Shown here: positions 42,360 through 51,002 of the stretch, piece after piece
How positions within the stretch are numbered: the first letter of the stretch is position 1
How the letters are laid out: every line of letters starts with the position of its first letter
DNA from: Parvibaculum sp039680535
GTDB lineage: Bacteria > Pseudomonadota > Alphaproteobacteria > Parvibaculales > Parvibaculaceae
Assembly (NCBI RefSeq): GCF_039680535.1
Contig: NZ_JBDKSS010000005.1
Span: 62,001 to 126,000, forward strand
Reading direction: 5' to 3'
Length of the DNA: 64,000 nt
Notes under the pieces: generated by a model
The model's input: only the letters and a program-made list of their open reading frames with translations
Told to the model about the DNA's origin: nothing
Database searches by the model: none
Program-made: the position numbers and the translations under genes

Positions 42360-43481
42360 TTATTCGGCAGCGACTGTCTGCGCAGTCTTCTTCGCACCGA
42401 AGTTGACGGTCTTGAGGAAGGCGATGCCCTGCTCTGCGATATCGTCGCCGACCATGCGGTCGTCTTCGTTCTTCAGCTCATCCATGTCGACATAGATCGC
42501 ATAGAAGGCCTTGGTGCGGTCCGTGATGATGCCCGCCTTGAGGAGCGTCTTCACCAGCACGCGGAAGACGTTCGCCGCATCCTTCATGCCTTCGCGGCGA
42601 TCCGCGTCGGTGACGGCTTCAAGCATTTCTGCCTGAACGATCCGCCAGTCGAGGCCGAAGTCCGCATAGATGACCTTCTTCTGCTCGGGATTGACGAGGT
42701 TGAAGAGCAAGGTCTGGAAGACGTTGGCAGCCCAGTCCTCGATGATGTCGCGCTCGTCCTGGGTCAGTTTCGGAATCGTGCGGTCGGCCCAGATCTTTCC
42801 GAACTTGTGGTGGAAGGCTTCGTCCGTCATGGCGAGCTGGCAGAGCTTCACCAGAAGCGGATCGCGCGCCGTGTTGAAGAAGGTTGCGAAGGTGCCCATC
42901 GCCAGACCTTCGACGAGAAGCTGCATGCCGACGATCTTTTTGTAGACCTCCTTGGCGTTGACCATCTCGGAAAGGAGGCTGCCGAGCGTCTCGCCAACCG
43001 GGAGCGGCTTGCCCCAGCGCGACTTCACATAGGCGGCAAAAGCGGTCACGTGGCGCGCCTCTTCGCGGGCCTGGTTCGCGGCATATTCCTGCGCACCCGG
43101 ATCGAGAAGGATGTGGCAGAGCGAAGCCGACAGGTTCAGCGCGCCCTGCTCGCCATGAAGGATCGCCGACATCATCCAGCGCGCCGTCTCATTGGTGAAG
43201 CGGATCTTCTCCTTCTCGGAGAGGGCCGCGAAACAGGGCAGCGTCAGTTCCGGCACCAGATCCGGCGAGATCATCATCTCGTTTTCCTGATCGAAGGGCT
43301 CGGTGAAGTCGATGTAGCGGGGGTCGACCGGGTCCCAGAAATGGTCGTGGGTCGCCGAAATGATCTTGTCGAAGGCGCCCGAACGGCGGTTGTAGCGCTC
43401 GACATTCATCATCGCCTCGAAATCGTCGGGCGAAACAGCTTCGTAGGCGTTGTCCTTCGTGATCTGACGGGCTTCGGTCAT
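42360..43481 (-). CDS. ferritin-like diiron protein, paralogue 1
   Basis: Predicted 373-residue soluble helical protein. Two symmetrical iron-binding helix pairs are visible: Glu111 (HGEQGALN) with Glu141 and His144 (EEARHVTAF), and Glu191 (VEGLAMG) with Glu221 and His224 (DEAFHHKFG). Each is E-x29-ExxH. This is the ligand set of the ferritin/ribonucleotide-reductase R2/rubrerythrin/N-oxygenase superfamily. I cannot name a characterised member. It is closely similar to the gene at 45092-46225 across its whole length. It is divergent from the CYP153-type P450 and shares an operator-bearing intergenic region with it. An oxygenase or peroxide-handling role is inferred, not shown. Confidence 0.8.
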   Translation of the reverse strand: MTEARQITKDNAYEAVSPDDFEAMMNVERYNRRSGAFDKIISATHDHFWDPVDPRYIDFTEPFDQENEMMISPDLVPELTLPCFAALSEKEKIRFTNETARWMMSAILHGEQGALNLSASLCHILLDPGAQEYAANQAREEARHVTAFAAYVKSRWGKPLPVGETLGSLLSEMVNAKEVYKKIVGMQLLVEGLAMGTFATFFNTARDPLLVKLCQLAMTDEAFHHKFGKIWADRTIPKLTQDERDIIEDWAANVFQTLLFNLVNPEQKKVIYADFGLDWRIVQAEMLEAVTDADRREGMKDAANVFRVLVKTLLKAGIITDRTKAFYAIYVDMDELKNEDDRMVGDDIAEQGIAFLKTVNFGAKKTAQTVAAE

Positions 43482-43572
43482 GCCTTTTTCTCCCTGATGG
43501 CTGGGCGGTCCGCCAAGGCGCCGCCTTAAGTCACATTTAGAGTAGGGATTAGTCGCCGGATTTTGCTATAGG

Positions 43573-43596
43573 GAAAATGACGGATGCGTCAACTTT
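43573..43596 (+). promoter_or_regulatory. operator copy 1 (GAAAATGACG-N5-GTCA-N2-TTT)
   Basis: GAAAATGACG-GATGC-GTCA-AC-TTT with inner palindrome TGACG/CGTCA. On the minus strand it includes TTGACG, 16 bases before TATAGC, so it overlaps the predicted -35 of the diiron gene. Confidence 0.8.
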
Positions 43597-43615
43597 ACGC
43601 GGCCCCTCGAAATAT

Positions 43616-43639
43616 GAAAATGACGCATATGTCATCTTT
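43616..43639 (+). promoter_or_regulatory. operator copy 2 (GAAAATGACG-N5-GTCA-N2-TTT)
   Basis: GAAAATGACG-CATAT-GTCA-TC-TTT, 43 bp from copy 1 in the same orientation (about four helical turns) and upstream of the P450. A TATGCT at 43667-43672 may be the P450 -10, with a poor -35, consistent with activation. Confidence 0.8.
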
Positions 43640-43707
43640 TTTTCTGGCGTCCGCCTTCCCAAGGGTTATGCTCGTTTCAACAACACAAAAATGCGGAGGA
43701 GAGATAC

Positions 43708-44985
43708 ATGGGAATTGCCGTCAAGACGTCCGGCCTCAGCTCGGCAGAGGCTGTTGAAGAGGCCTATTCGGTTCCGCTTTCGGAATTCGACGTCGCCAAA
43801 CCCGAACTGTTCCGTTCGAACAAGATGTGGCCGTACTTCGAGCGTCTCCGCAAGGAAGACCCGGTTCACTATTGTCCGCACAATGAGGAAGTCGGCGCCT
43901 ACTGGTCGGTGACCAAGTACAACGACATCGTTTCGGTGGACACGAACCACCAGGTCTTCTCGTCGGAGGGCGGCATCACGCTGCGCGACGCGGAAGAAGA
44001 CTTCAAGCTGCCTATGTTCATCGCGATGGATCCGCCGAAGCATGACGACCAGCGCAAGACGGTGAGCCCCATCGTTGCGCCGGCGAACCTTGCCAAGCTC
44101 GAAGGCCTCATCCGCGAACGCGCCGGCAAGATTCTCGACTCGCTGCCCGAGAACGAGCCTTTCAACTGGGTCGATCGCGTTTCGATCGAGCTGACGACGC
44201 AGATGCTGGCTACTCTGTTCGACTTCCCCTTCGAGGAGCGCCGCAAGCTGACGCGCTGGTCGGACGTGGCGACCGCGACGGTCGAATCCGGCGTCATCGA
44301 GTCGGAAGAACAGCGCCGCGCCGAGCTTCTGGAATGCGCCGAATATTTCATGGGTCTCTGGAACGAACGCGTCAACGCGCGCGAGCCGGGCAATGACCTG
44401 ATCTCCATGCTGGCGCATGGCGAGGCGACCCGGAACATGGACAAGATGGAATATCTTGGAAACCTGATCCTGCTGATCGTCGGCGGCAACGACACGACGC
44501 GCAACTCGATCTCGGGCGGCCTCTACGGCCTCAACCTGTTCCCCGACCAGTACAAGAAGCTGCTCGCGACGGGTCCAGACATCGTTCCGAACATGGTGTC
44601 GGAAATCATCCGCTGGCAGACGCCGCTCGCCTATATGCGCCGCACCGCGCTGCAGGATTTCGAGCTCAGCGGCCAGAAGATTCGCAAGGGCGACAAGGTC
44701 GCCATGTGGTACGTCTCGGGCAACCGCGACGACGAGGTGATCGAGAATCCGAACCAGCTGGTCATCGACCGTCCGCGGGCGCGTCAGCATATTTCCTTCG
44801 GCTTCGGCATTCATCGCTGCGTCGGCAACCGCCTCGCCGAGATGCAGCTCCGCATCATCTGGGAAGAAATCCTGAAGCGTTGGCCGAACCAGCCGATCGA
44901 GGTTCTTGCCGAACCCCGCCGCGTACATTCGAGCTTCGTGAAGGGCTATGAAGAGCTGATGGTTCAGCTTCCGAAGCGGCAGTAA
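43708..44985 (+). CDS. cytochrome P450, CYP153-type terminal hydroxylase
   Basis: Predicted 425-residue soluble heme monooxygenase. The I-helix oxygen-binding motif is LIVGGNDTTRNSISGG, the ExxR is SEIIRWQ, and the heme loop is ISFGFGIHRCVGNRLAEMQL with Cys as ligand. MWYVSGNRDDEVI also fits CYP153, a family that hydroxylates the terminal methyl of alkanes, fatty acids or similar chains. GGAGAG lies before the ATG. No ferredoxin or ferredoxin reductase gene is adjacent, so electrons must come from elsewhere. It is flanked on both sides by paralogous diiron proteins. Confidence 0.9.
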   Translation: MGIAVKTSGLSSAEAVEEAYSVPLSEFDVAKPELFRSNKMWPYFERLRKEDPVHYCPHNEEVGAYWSVTKYNDIVSVDTNHQVFSSEGGITLRDAEEDFKLPMFIAMDPPKHDDQRKTVSPIVAPANLAKLEGLIRERAGKILDSLPENEPFNWVDRVSIELTTQMLATLFDFPFEERRKLTRWSDVATATVESGVIESEEQRRAELLECAEYFMGLWNERVNAREPGNDLISMLAHGEATRNMDKMEYLGNLILLIVGGNDTTRNSISGGLYGLNLFPDQYKKLLATGPDIVPNMVSEIIRWQTPLAYMRRTALQDFELSGQKIRKGDKVAMWYVSGNRDDEVIENPNQLVIDRPRARQHISFGFGIHRCVGNRLAEMQLRIIWEEILKRWPNQPIEVLAEPRRVHSSFVKGYEELMVQLPKRQ

Positions 44986-44995
44986 CGACATTTAG

Positions 44996-45023
44996 CGCCG
45001 GGGCGGAAACGTCCCCGGCGTTT
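44996..45023 (+). terminator. hairpin terminator of CYP153-type gene
   Basis: CGCCGGGG-CGGAAACGT-CCCCGGCG then TTTGTC, ten bases after the stop. The T-run is short. Confidence 0.65.
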
Positions 45024-45042
45024 GTCGACATCGCAGGCAAAC

Positions 45043-45069
45043 AAAAAGGGCGGCTCCGCGGAGCCGCCC
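45043..45069 (-). terminator. terminator of second diiron gene
   Basis: GGGCGGCTCC-GC-GGAGCCGCCC, a perfect 22-base palindrome. On the minus strand TTTTTG follows; on the plus strand TTTCTT follows, so it may work in both directions. Confidence 0.9.
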
Positions 45070-45091
45070 TTTCTTATTCATGCCTGCCGGA

Positions 45092-46225
45092 TTATTCGGC
45101 GGCGGAGATCGTGACGTTACGCAGCGCGTCCAAATTGGCGCCGAAGTTGATCTTCTGGAGGAAGCGGATGCCGTCCTCGGCGATATCGTCGCCGACCATG
45201 CGGTCGCCTTCGCCCTTCAGCTCGTCCATGTCGACATAGACCGCATAGAAGGCCTTGGTGCGCTCGGTGATGATGCCGGCCTTCAGCAGCGTCTTGATGA
45301 GGACGCGGAAGATGTTGGTCGACTGCTTCATGTCCTCGCGGCGCTTCTCGTCCGAGATCGCTTCGATCATCTCGTTCTGGACCTGCTGCCACTCGAGACC
45401 GAACTCGCCGTAGAGAATCTTCTTCTGCTCGGGGTTCACGAGGTTGAAGAGGAGCGTCTGGAAGCAGGACGCCGCCCAGTCCTCGATGATCTCCTGCTCT
45501 TCCTTGCTGAGCTTCGGAATGGTGCGGTCAGCCCAGATCTTGCCGAACTTGTGGTGAAAGGCTTCGTCCGTCATGACAAGCTGCGTCAGCTTCACGAGAA
45601 GCGGATCGCGCGCGGTCGAGTAGAGCATCGCGAAGGCGCCCATGGCGAGGCCTTCGACCAGCATCTGCATGCCGACGATCTTCTTGTAGACTTCCGGCGC
45701 GCCGACGATGTCGGTGAGGAGGTCGCCGAGCGTCTGGCCGACGGGCAGGGGCTTGCCCCAGCGCGCCTGCACGTACTTCGCGAAAGCGGTGACGTGGCGG
45801 GCCTCTTCGCGGGTCTGGTTCGCGGCATATTCCTGCGCGCCCGGATCGCGGAGAATGTGGCAGAGCGAGGCCGAGAGGTTCAGCGCGCCCTGTTCGCCAT
45901 GAAGAATAGCAGAGAGAATCCAGCGGGCCGATTCATTGGCGAAGCGCACACGCTGCTTCTGCGTCAGAGCCTGGAAGCTCGGGAGCGTCAGTTCGAGAAC
46001 CAGTTCCTCGGGGAGGATCATCTCGTTCTCGATGTCGAAGCCTTCCGAGAAGTCGATGTACTTCGTGTCCAGCGGATCCCAGAAATGGTCGTGGGTCGCG
46101 GAGATGATCTTGTCGAACGCGGTCGAACGGGCGCCGTAACGGTCCACATCCATCATCGACGGGAAATCGTCGGGAGCGACGGCGTCGTAGGCATTGTCTT
46201 TAGTGATCTGGCGCACTTCGCTCAT
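45092..46225 (-). CDS. ferritin-like diiron protein, paralogue 2
   Basis: Predicted 377-residue paralogue of the protein at 42360-43481, with ligands at identical positions: Glu111, Glu141/His144, Glu191 and Glu221/His224. Conserved blocks include KIISATHDHFWDP, SAILHGEQGALNLSASLCHI, DPGAQEYAANQ and VYKKIVGMQ. The start at 46225 has GGAGG six bases upstream; 15 further codons upstream are open but unlike the paralogue. It is convergent with the P450. The predicted promoter is TTGACC, 16 bases and TATCTT, with operator copy 3 just upstream of the -35. Duplication with both copies kept under one operator suggests distinct but co-ordinated roles. Confidence 0.8.
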   Translation of the reverse strand: MSEVRQITKDNAYDAVAPDDFPSMMDVDRYGARSTAFDKIISATHDHFWDPLDTKYIDFSEGFDIENEMILPEELVLELTLPSFQALTQKQRVRFANESARWILSAILHGEQGALNLSASLCHILRDPGAQEYAANQTREEARHVTAFAKYVQARWGKPLPVGQTLGDLLTDIVGAPEVYKKIVGMQMLVEGLAMGAFAMLYSTARDPLLVKLTQLVMTDEAFHHKFGKIWADRTIPKLSKEEQEIIEDWAASCFQTLLFNLVNPEQKKILYGEFGLEWQQVQNEMIEAISDEKRREDMKQSTNIFRVLIKTLLKAGIITERTKAFYAVYVDMDELKGEGDRMVGDDIAEDGIRFLQKINFGANLDALRNVTISAAE

Positions 46226-46346
46226 GAAATCCTCCATTCGAGCGCCGGTCGGCAGGGCCGCCGGACACATTTAAGGGCGCGCGCGGCATTCTGCGGACCG
46301 CGCGATCTTGATGCCAAAGATAAGCAGTCTCATTTTCAGGTCAAGA

Positions 46347-46370
46347 GAAAATGACGGGGGCGTCAGGTTT
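46347..46370 (+). promoter_or_regulatory. operator copy 3 (GAAAATGACG-N5-GTCA-N2-TTT)
   Basis: GAAAATGACG-GGGGC-GTCA-GG-TTT, 122 bp ahead of the second diiron gene. An eight-base inverted repeat TCATTTTC/GAAAATGA (46330-46354) overlaps it. Confidence 0.8.
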
Positions 46371-46722
46371 GTGAAGGATTCCTTAGTTTCACAATTGTAA
46401 ATTGTTCAATTTGCACAGCCCGTGCTATCGATAATGCAGAGGGAGAGACCATCCCGGTCGGAACGCGGTGGGGGCCACGTGATGACCAGAAACGGGATGG
46501 CGCAGAGGGAGGGGTAGTCCTGCCGGATTACAATAAGAGCGCTGCGGCAAACGCTGGCGCCCATGCCTGTCGGCAATCCCCGACGCGAACCGGATGATTG
46601 CGCCGGTCGGCTTCACGCGCCCTTGAGGGCGCGAGGGCCGCACCGGATGCGCGTTGATTTTGGCTTCGTAACCGGACCTGTCATCCGCTCAAGGAAGGCA
46701 GGATAGAGACAGGTATGCTCCC
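46371..46722 (+). promoter_or_regulatory. intergenic region ahead of the MMPL transporter
   Basis: No gene is seen. It contains the perfect inverted repeat AAATTG-TT-CAATTT (46399-46412) in an AT-rich patch, and a CGCGCCCT-TG-AGGGCGCG hairpin (46616-46633). The first could be an operator for the transporter gene. Confidence 0.4.
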
Positions 46723-49077
46723 ATGATCAAGTTTCTCGAGAATCTGGTCTTCAGCCTTCGCGTCGTCATTCTGGCAACGCTCGCCATCATCACCGTGATC
46801 GGCCTCTATTTCGCCTTTCAGCTTCGAATGACGGCGGGCTTCGACAAGCAATTGCCGATCGGGCACGAATACATCCAGACCTTCCAGCAATATCGCGACC
46901 AGCTCTTCGGCTCGAACCGCATCATCGTGGTTCTGGAGCCGAAACAGGGCACGATCTGGAATAAGGACTTCTTCAAGGTCTACAAGAACCTCACCGATGA
47001 AATCTTCTTCCTGCCCGGCGTGTCGCGTCCGACCGTCACCTCGCTCTGGACGCCCAATACGCGCTACCGGGAAATCACCGAAGACGGCATCAGCGCCGAG
47101 GACGTGATCTCCGGCAAGGTCACCGCCGACACGATGACGCCGAAGGCATTGACCAAGATCGAAAGCAACGTCATTCGCGGCGGCTTTGTCGGCCGGCTCG
47201 TCTCGAACGATTTCACCGCTGCAATGGTCTCGGCGGAACTTCAGGATTACGACCCCTCGACCGGCCAGAAGCTCGACTACTTCGATCTGGCCGACAAGCT
47301 CGAAAAGCAGCTCCGTCAGAAATACGAGAACGATCGGTATACGGTCCGTATCATCGGCTTCGCGAAGTCGGTGGGCGATATCGCCGCGGGCGCCAATGGC
47401 GTTCTCGTCTTCTTCCTGATCGCCTTCCTGCTCACCGCGCTGTCGGTCTATCTCTATTCGCGCTCGGTGCTGCTCACCTTCGCCACGCTCTTTTCCTCGC
47501 TCACGTCGGTCGTCTGGCAATTCGCGCTGCTGAACCTGCTCGGCTATGGCCTCGATCCGCTGGCGATCCTCGTTCCCTTCCTCGTCTTCGCCATCGGCGT
47601 CAGCCATGGCGTGCAGCAGATCAACCTCATCACGGCGGAACTCAGCAACGGCGCAACGAGCGAAGAGGCGGCGAGGGCGAGCTTTTCCGGCCTTCTGGTG
47701 CCCGGAACCATGGCGCTCACTACGGCGCTGGTGGGCTTCGCCACGCTTTATCTGATCCCCGTGGGCATGATCCGCGAGCTTGCCATCACGGCTTCGATCG
47801 GTGTCGCGCTCAAGATCGTCACCAACCTCATCATGCTGCCGCTCGTCGTGAGCTACATGACCTTCGACAAGGGCTTCACGGCGCGCGTCACACGCTCGCG
47901 CGAATTCCGCCTGAAGATCATGCGCCATCTGGGCAAGGTGGCGGAGCCGCGCAACGCGGTCGTTGTCCTCGTCGTTTCGTTCGTGCTCTTCGGCTATGCC
48001 GCCTGGGAGAGCCGCAACCGGCATGTCGGCGCGCTTCACGCAGGTGCGCCGGAGCTCCGGGAGGACTCGCGCTACAATGTTGACTCGCGCGACATCGCGT
48101 CGAAATTCTCGCTCGGGCTCAATCAGCTCACGGTGGTGGTCGAGACGCAGCCCGACGCCTGTGTCGATTACGCCGCGCTCAATTTCCTCGACCAGTTCTC
48201 CTGGTACATGGAGAACACGCCCGGCGTGAGCCTTGTCGTATCGCTGCCTTTTGCGGTCAAGTCATCGGCGGCCGGCTGGAACGAGGGCAATCTCAAATGG
48301 CAGGCCATTCCGCGCAACAAGGATGCGCTGGCCCAGGCCGTCGCTTCCGTTCCCGGACAAAGTGCGATGATGAATCAGGAGTGTACGATTCTCCCGCAGC
48401 TCATCTATCTCAAGGACGCGAAGGCGACGACGATTGCGACGGTGGTCGCGGCGGTCAAGGAGTTCCGCTCCACTCACGCGATGAAGGGCATCAATATCCG
48501 GCTCGCTTCGGGCAACATGGGCGTGCAGGCGGCTGTGAACGAGGAAATCTCGCAGTCTGAACTGCCGATGATGCTCTGGGTCTATGTCGTCATCATCGCG
48601 CTCGTCACGCTGACCTATCGCGACTGGCGGGCCGTCATCGCCTGTTGTCTGCCGCTGACCTTCGCCACCTTCTTCGGCTACTGGTTCATGGAGGTGCTGC
48701 AGATCGGCCTCACGGTCGCGACCCTGCCGGTCATGGTGCTGGCCGTCGGCATCGGCGTCGACTACGCCTTCTATATCTACAACCGCATCCAGTTCCATCT
48801 GGCGGAAGGCCGGAACATCACCGAATGCTTCCAGCTGGCGCTTATGGAAACCGGCATGGCGACCTTCTTTACCGCCATCACGCTGGCCATCGGCGTCTCG
48901 ACCTGGGCCTTCTCGGCGCTCAAGTTCCAGGCCGATATGGGCCTGCTGCTGACCTTCATGTTCCTGGTCAACATGATCATGGCGATCACCGTGCTGCCTG
49001 CGCTCGCGGTCGTTCTCGACATGATTTTCCCGCGGCGCGCTCCGGTCAGGCACCGCAAGAGCCTGATGGCGCATTAG
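46723..49077 (+). CDS. MMPL/RND-superfamily transporter
   Basis: Predicted 784-residue inner-membrane protein with two sets of six membrane helices. Each set is preceded by one helix and a large periplasmic loop (about residues 35-225 and 435-615). The second-half core helix AVGIGVDYAFYIYNRIQ, and FAIGVSHGVQQINLI in the first half, carry the proton-relay-type positions of the MMPL group. Relatives export lipids or hydrophobic compounds. The DUF1302/DUF1329 outer-membrane partners often found with such genes are not present here. Its place beside the P450 genes suggests hydrophobic substrate traffic. Confidence 0.88.
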   Translation: MIKFLENLVFSLRVVILATLAIITVIGLYFAFQLRMTAGFDKQLPIGHEYIQTFQQYRDQLFGSNRIIVVLEPKQGTIWNKDFFKVYKNLTDEIFFLPGVSRPTVTSLWTPNTRYREITEDGISAEDVISGKVTADTMTPKALTKIESNVIRGGFVGRLVSNDFTAAMVSAELQDYDPSTGQKLDYFDLADKLEKQLRQKYENDRYTVRIIGFAKSVGDIAAGANGVLVFFLIAFLLTALSVYLYSRSVLLTFATLFSSLTSVVWQFALLNLLGYGLDPLAILVPFLVFAIGVSHGVQQINLITAELSNGATSEEAARASFSGLLVPGTMALTTALVGFATLYLIPVGMIRELAITASIGVALKIVTNLIMLPLVVSYMTFDKGFTARVTRSREFRLKIMRHLGKVAEPRNAVVVLVVSFVLFGYAAWESRNRHVGALHAGAPELREDSRYNVDSRDIASKFSLGLNQLTVVVETQPDACVDYAALNFLDQFSWYMENTPGVSLVVSLPFAVKSSAAGWNEGNLKWQAIPRNKDALAQAVASVPGQSAMMNQECTILPQLIYLKDAKATTIATVVAAVKEFRSTHAMKGINIRLASGNMGVQAAVNEEISQSELPMMLWVYVVIIALVTLTYRDWRAVIACCLPLTFATFFGYWFMEVLQIGLTVATLPVMVLAVGIGVDYAFYIYNRIQFHLAEGRNITECFQLALMETGMATFFTAITLAIGVSTWAFSALKFQADMGLLLTFMFLVNMIMAITVLPALAVVLDMIFPRRAPVRHRKSLMAH

Positions 49078-49094
49078 GCGGGATCAGAGCCACC

Positions 49095-49122
49095 CCGGGG
49101 CGGGTCGCCGGGCCCGCCCCGG
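49095..49122 (+). terminator. hairpin after MMPL transporter
   Basis: CCGGGGCGGG-TCGCCGGG-CCCGCCCCGG, a ten-pair stem 17 bases after the stop; no T-run follows. Confidence 0.5.
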
Positions 49123-49132
49123 AACCTCTGTC

Positions 49133-49167
49133 GCAAAAGCGCTTACACTTTTCCCTATCGCGCTTTA
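49133..49167 (+). promoter_or_regulatory. promoter-like block shared with bio-linked oxidoreductase
   Basis: GCAAAAGCGCTTACAC, then TTTTCCCTATCGCG and CTTTAG, nearly the same as 25685-25721 on the other strand. It ends 70 bp before the TerB-like gene. Confidence 0.5.
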
Positions 49168-49236
49168 GACTGCGGGCCAAGAACAACAGGGGGGCCGTCC
49201 CGAGGGGGCCGCTTCACGATTGGAGCTGAGAAAAGA

Positions 49237-49689
49237 ATGCTGGAGAGGATTATTGAAGCCCTGAAAAAGGGCGTGGCCAAGAATGCGGCACCGGCCGCTG
49301 GCGCTGAAGTCAAACGTCTGGCTGCCGCCGCGCTGATGATCGAAGCCGCCCGTCGCGACAATGATTTCGCCGAAGACGAGCGCGCAGCAATCACGCGTAT
49401 CGTCGGCGAGCACTTCGATCTCTCTGCGGACGACGCGAAGGCCCTGGTTGACCTTGCGGAACAGCGCCAGAAGGTTCCCTTTGGCGAGACGATCTTCACC
49501 CGCACGGTTCGCGACTCGTTCACGCCGGAAGAGCGCAAGGACGTGCTGCGCATGATGTGGCAAGTGGCGAACGCCGACGGCCAGCTGCACCGCCTCGAAG
49601 GCGTGATGATCGAGCGCCTCGCGGTCGAAATCGGCCTCACCAAGGCCGACAGCGAAAGCGCCCGCGCCGAAGTGACGGCCAAGGGCTAA
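49237..49689 (+). CDS. TerB-family protein
   Basis: Predicted 150-residue helical cytoplasmic protein. Acidic metal-binding-type segments EAARRDNDFAEDERAAI and VANADGQLHRLEGVMI are the paired motifs of the TerB (tellurite resistance) fold. Stand-alone TerB-like proteins are widespread, and their role is mostly unknown. No other ter genes are present. A bidirectional terminator separates it from the convergent P450. Confidence 0.85.
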   Translation: MLERIIEALKKGVAKNAAPAAGAEVKRLAAAALMIEAARRDNDFAEDERAAITRIVGEHFDLSADDAKALVDLAEQRQKVPFGETIFTRTVRDSFTPEERKDVLRMMWQVANADGQLHRLEGVMIERLAVEIGLTKADSESARAEVTAKG

Positions 49690-49713
49690 GCTTCAGCCGG
49701 TTTCATGCATGAA

Positions 49714-49743
49714 GGCCGCGCCCGGCATACGGGCGCGGCCTTT
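49714..49743. terminator. terminator between TerB-like gene and second P450
   Basis: GGCCGCGCCCG-GCATA-CGGGCGCGGCC followed by TTTGTC: an 11-pair perfect stem, usable from both sides. Confidence 0.85.
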
Positions 49744-49754
49744 GTCATGTCCGG

Positions 49755-51002
49755 TCAGACGCTATAGCGCACCGGCATTTCCTTGATGCCGGAGATGAAA
49801 TTCGAGCGCAGGCGGCGCACCGGCCCCGAGACATGAATGTCCGGGTACCGCTTCAGCAGTTCCTCGAAAAGGATCGTCAGCTGCAATTCGGCAAGGCGCG
49901 AGCCGAGGCAGAAATGCTGCCCCGCACCGAAGCCGAGCTGCGTCGGCGCGTCGGCCGACCTGTAGCGCGTCACGTCGAAGCGATAGGGGTCCGCCCATTG
50001 CGCCTCGTCGCGATTGGCGGATGCGTACCACATAACGACCTTGTCGCCCCTGGCGATCTTCTGCCCACGAATTTCAGTGTCGTCCGTCGCCGTGCGGCGC
50101 ATATGGAGGACGGGGCTCACCCAGCGCACGATTTCCTGAACCGCAGACGGGATGAGCGACGGATCGTCGAGAAGCTTCTGCCGCTCCTCCGGATGCTCGG
50201 AAAGCGCAAGAAGGCCGCCCGAGATCGAATTGCGCGTCGTCTCATTTCCCGCAACGACAAGCAGAATGAAGGTGCCTATATAGGCCGGGAAGGTGAGGGG
50301 CTCCCCGTCGATCTTGGAATGGACGAGCATCGAGATCAGGTCTTCGCCCGGCTTTTCCAGACGCTGCTGCCACAGGCCCGCGGCATAACCCGCCATCTCG
50401 CCCACGCATTTGCGCATATATTCGTCGGACACCCGAAGCTCCGGATCGTCTTCGCCGACGGTCGCATTCGACCATTCGAAGAGCTTCGGCCCGTCGCTTT
50501 CCGGCACGCCGAAGAGTTCCGCCAGAACCTCGATCGGCAGGGCGGCGGCGACGGCGGAGACGAATTCGGCCTCGCCCGTCTTCGGCAGATTGTCGAGCAA
50601 CCGCGTCACGCGGGCGCGAATGCGCTCCTCCATGTTCGAGATGCGCTTCGGCACGAAGCCCGGCGTGATCATCCGGCGATAGGCCGCGTGCTCCGGCGGG
50701 TCCATGGAGATCATGGTCGCGTCAGTCTGGTTCTCCTCGATCTCGTTCTCATTGAAGATGCGATGCCCGCCCATCCGCTTGGCGGAGGAAAAGAGCTTCG
50801 GGTTCTTCGAAATCGCTTCAATGTCGTCGTAGCGCGTGATCGCCCAGAAGCCTGTACTGTCGGCTTCCGGGTTCCAGTAGACCGGCTCCTGCGCCCGTAA
50901 CGACCGGAAAATCTCGTGATGATCGCCGCGCAGATAGAGATCCGGGTCCTTCATATCCGGCCTTCCGTCAAGCTCGAGCCTCTCGGCCTTGGGCCTCAGC
51001 AT
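49755..51002 (-). CDS. cytochrome P450 (second, not CYP153-like)
   Basis: Predicted 415-residue soluble P450. The I-helix has LLVVAGNETTRNSISGG, the ExxR is QEIVRWV, and the heme loop is LGFGAGQHFCLGSRLAELQL with the Cys ligand. The sequence SMDPPEHAAYRRMITPGF is typical of bacterial class I P450s that act on sterols, terpenes or acyl chains; the substrate is not clear. The start at 51002 is used because GGGGGAGGAAAAC directly precedes it; an ATG at 51017 would include this ribosome site in the coding part. Confidence 0.88.
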   Translation of the reverse strand: MLRPKAERLELDGRPDMKDPDLYLRGDHHEIFRSLRAQEPVYWNPEADSTGFWAITRYDDIEAISKNPKLFSSAKRMGGHRIFNENEIEENQTDATMISMDPPEHAAYRRMITPGFVPKRISNMEERIRARVTRLLDNLPKTGEAEFVSAVAAALPIEVLAELFGVPESDGPKLFEWSNATVGEDDPELRVSDEYMRKCVGEMAGYAAGLWQQRLEKPGEDLISMLVHSKIDGEPLTFPAYIGTFILLVVAGNETTRNSISGGLLALSEHPEERQKLLDDPSLIPSAVQEIVRWVSPVLHMRRTATDDTEIRGQKIARGDKVVMWYASANRDEAQWADPYRFDVTRYRSADAPTQLGFGAGQHFCLGSRLAELQLTILFEELLKRYPDIHVSGPVRRLRSNFISGIKEMPVRYSV

